From Priapulus caudatus (lineage: Eukaryota; Priapulida; Priapulimorpha; Priapulimorphida; Priapulidae), in contig NW_014577672.1 of the NCBI RefSeq assembly GCF_000485595.1, positions 163,229-187,971 on the forward strand: 24,743 nt of DNA, read 5' to 3'. The notes beneath the pieces were generated by a model. That model was not told where the DNA came from and searched no databases. It worked only from the letters and a program-made list of their open reading frames with translations. Positions within the stretch are counted from its first letter, which is position 1. The number at the start of each line of letters is the position of its first letter. Below are positions 24,602-24,743 of the stretch, one piece after another. Both the position numbers and the translations under genes were made by a program.

Positions 24602-24743
24602 CTGTAGTCACAGACGGAAAACGACACACTGAACTCACCGACTTGGTGCACAGCCAGAGCAGTGTCACACCTCTGTGAATCAGAAAAACAATCTATAACT
24701 GTATGTGTGCGTGCGTGCATATGTGTGCATGCAAATGCTTGCG

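Larger units (their letters stand above)
23683..24743. repeat. Direct duplicate of the intron 4/exon 4/exon 3/intron 2 block
   Basis: This block matches about 16000-17880 in the same orientation: array, exon 4, AT-rich intron 3, exon 3, then the alternating GT tract. It lacks the ~786 bp at 17033-17818. Differences from the first copy are mainly one-base indels in the first copy. Confidence 0.9.

Noticed and set aside
1-24743. tRNA or rRNA genes
   Set aside because: I looked for tRNA A- and B-box pairs and rRNA-like stretches by eye and saw none convincing; a covariance-model scan would be needed to be certain.

Overview
The window looks like nuclear DNA of an intron-rich animal, most likely a marine invertebrate. 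The reasons are a multi-exon gene with GT-AG introns, embedded TTAGGG-type telomere-like tracts, many short DNA transposons and microsatellites, and no bacterial gene organisation. I cannot name the species.

One protein gene can be supported. It lies on the minus strand (19531 down to 6887) and encodes a radical SAM/Cys-rich protein of the ArsS (arsenosugar biosynthesis) family. I could chain eight coding exons by hand, each junction with compatible phase. The sum is 1350 nt, 449 residues plus stop. It begins with a mitochondrial-looking presequence, carries a CX3CX2C radical SAM motif (residues 150/154/157) and ends with a six-cysteine C-terminal region. Exons 3 and 4 are disrupted by indels in their collinear position (16728-16929 and 16300-16421). 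Clean, open copies lie at 24410-24601 and 23994-24107, just beyond a single 'n' at 23682.

The most unusual structure is intron 4 (16299-10123). About 5 kb of it is a 37-bp minisatellite whose unit is a copy of the exon 4/intron 4 boundary. Many units therefore carry a consensus 5' splice site (CAG|GTGAGT) in the sense orientation of the gene. The other end of the same intron, against the exon 5 acceptor, carries a 21-bp array of pyrimidine-rich, AG-ended units. Further degenerate ~21-22-bp arrays abut the donors of exons 5 and 7. Tandem repeats thus sit at four splice sites of one gene.

Layout: 1-2414 is non-coding with one inverted-repeat element. 2415-4910 is a nested stack of transposons inside a foldback element with a 10-bp target duplication. 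4911-6886 holds GC-rich interspersed repeats, an AAC microsatellite, a possible LINE remnant and a CT-rich minisatellite. 6887-19537 is the ArsS-like gene. 19540-22350 holds a hAT-like element, a telomere-core foldback, a 345-bp hAT-type foldback and a ~190-bp tandem duplication. 22380-22520 is a CpG-rich segment with NRF1- and YY1-like sites. 22690-23280 is another foldback interrupted by a MITE. 23348 starts a hAT-like terminus cut by the 'n'. 23683-24743 repeats the intron 4/exon 4/exon 3 block.
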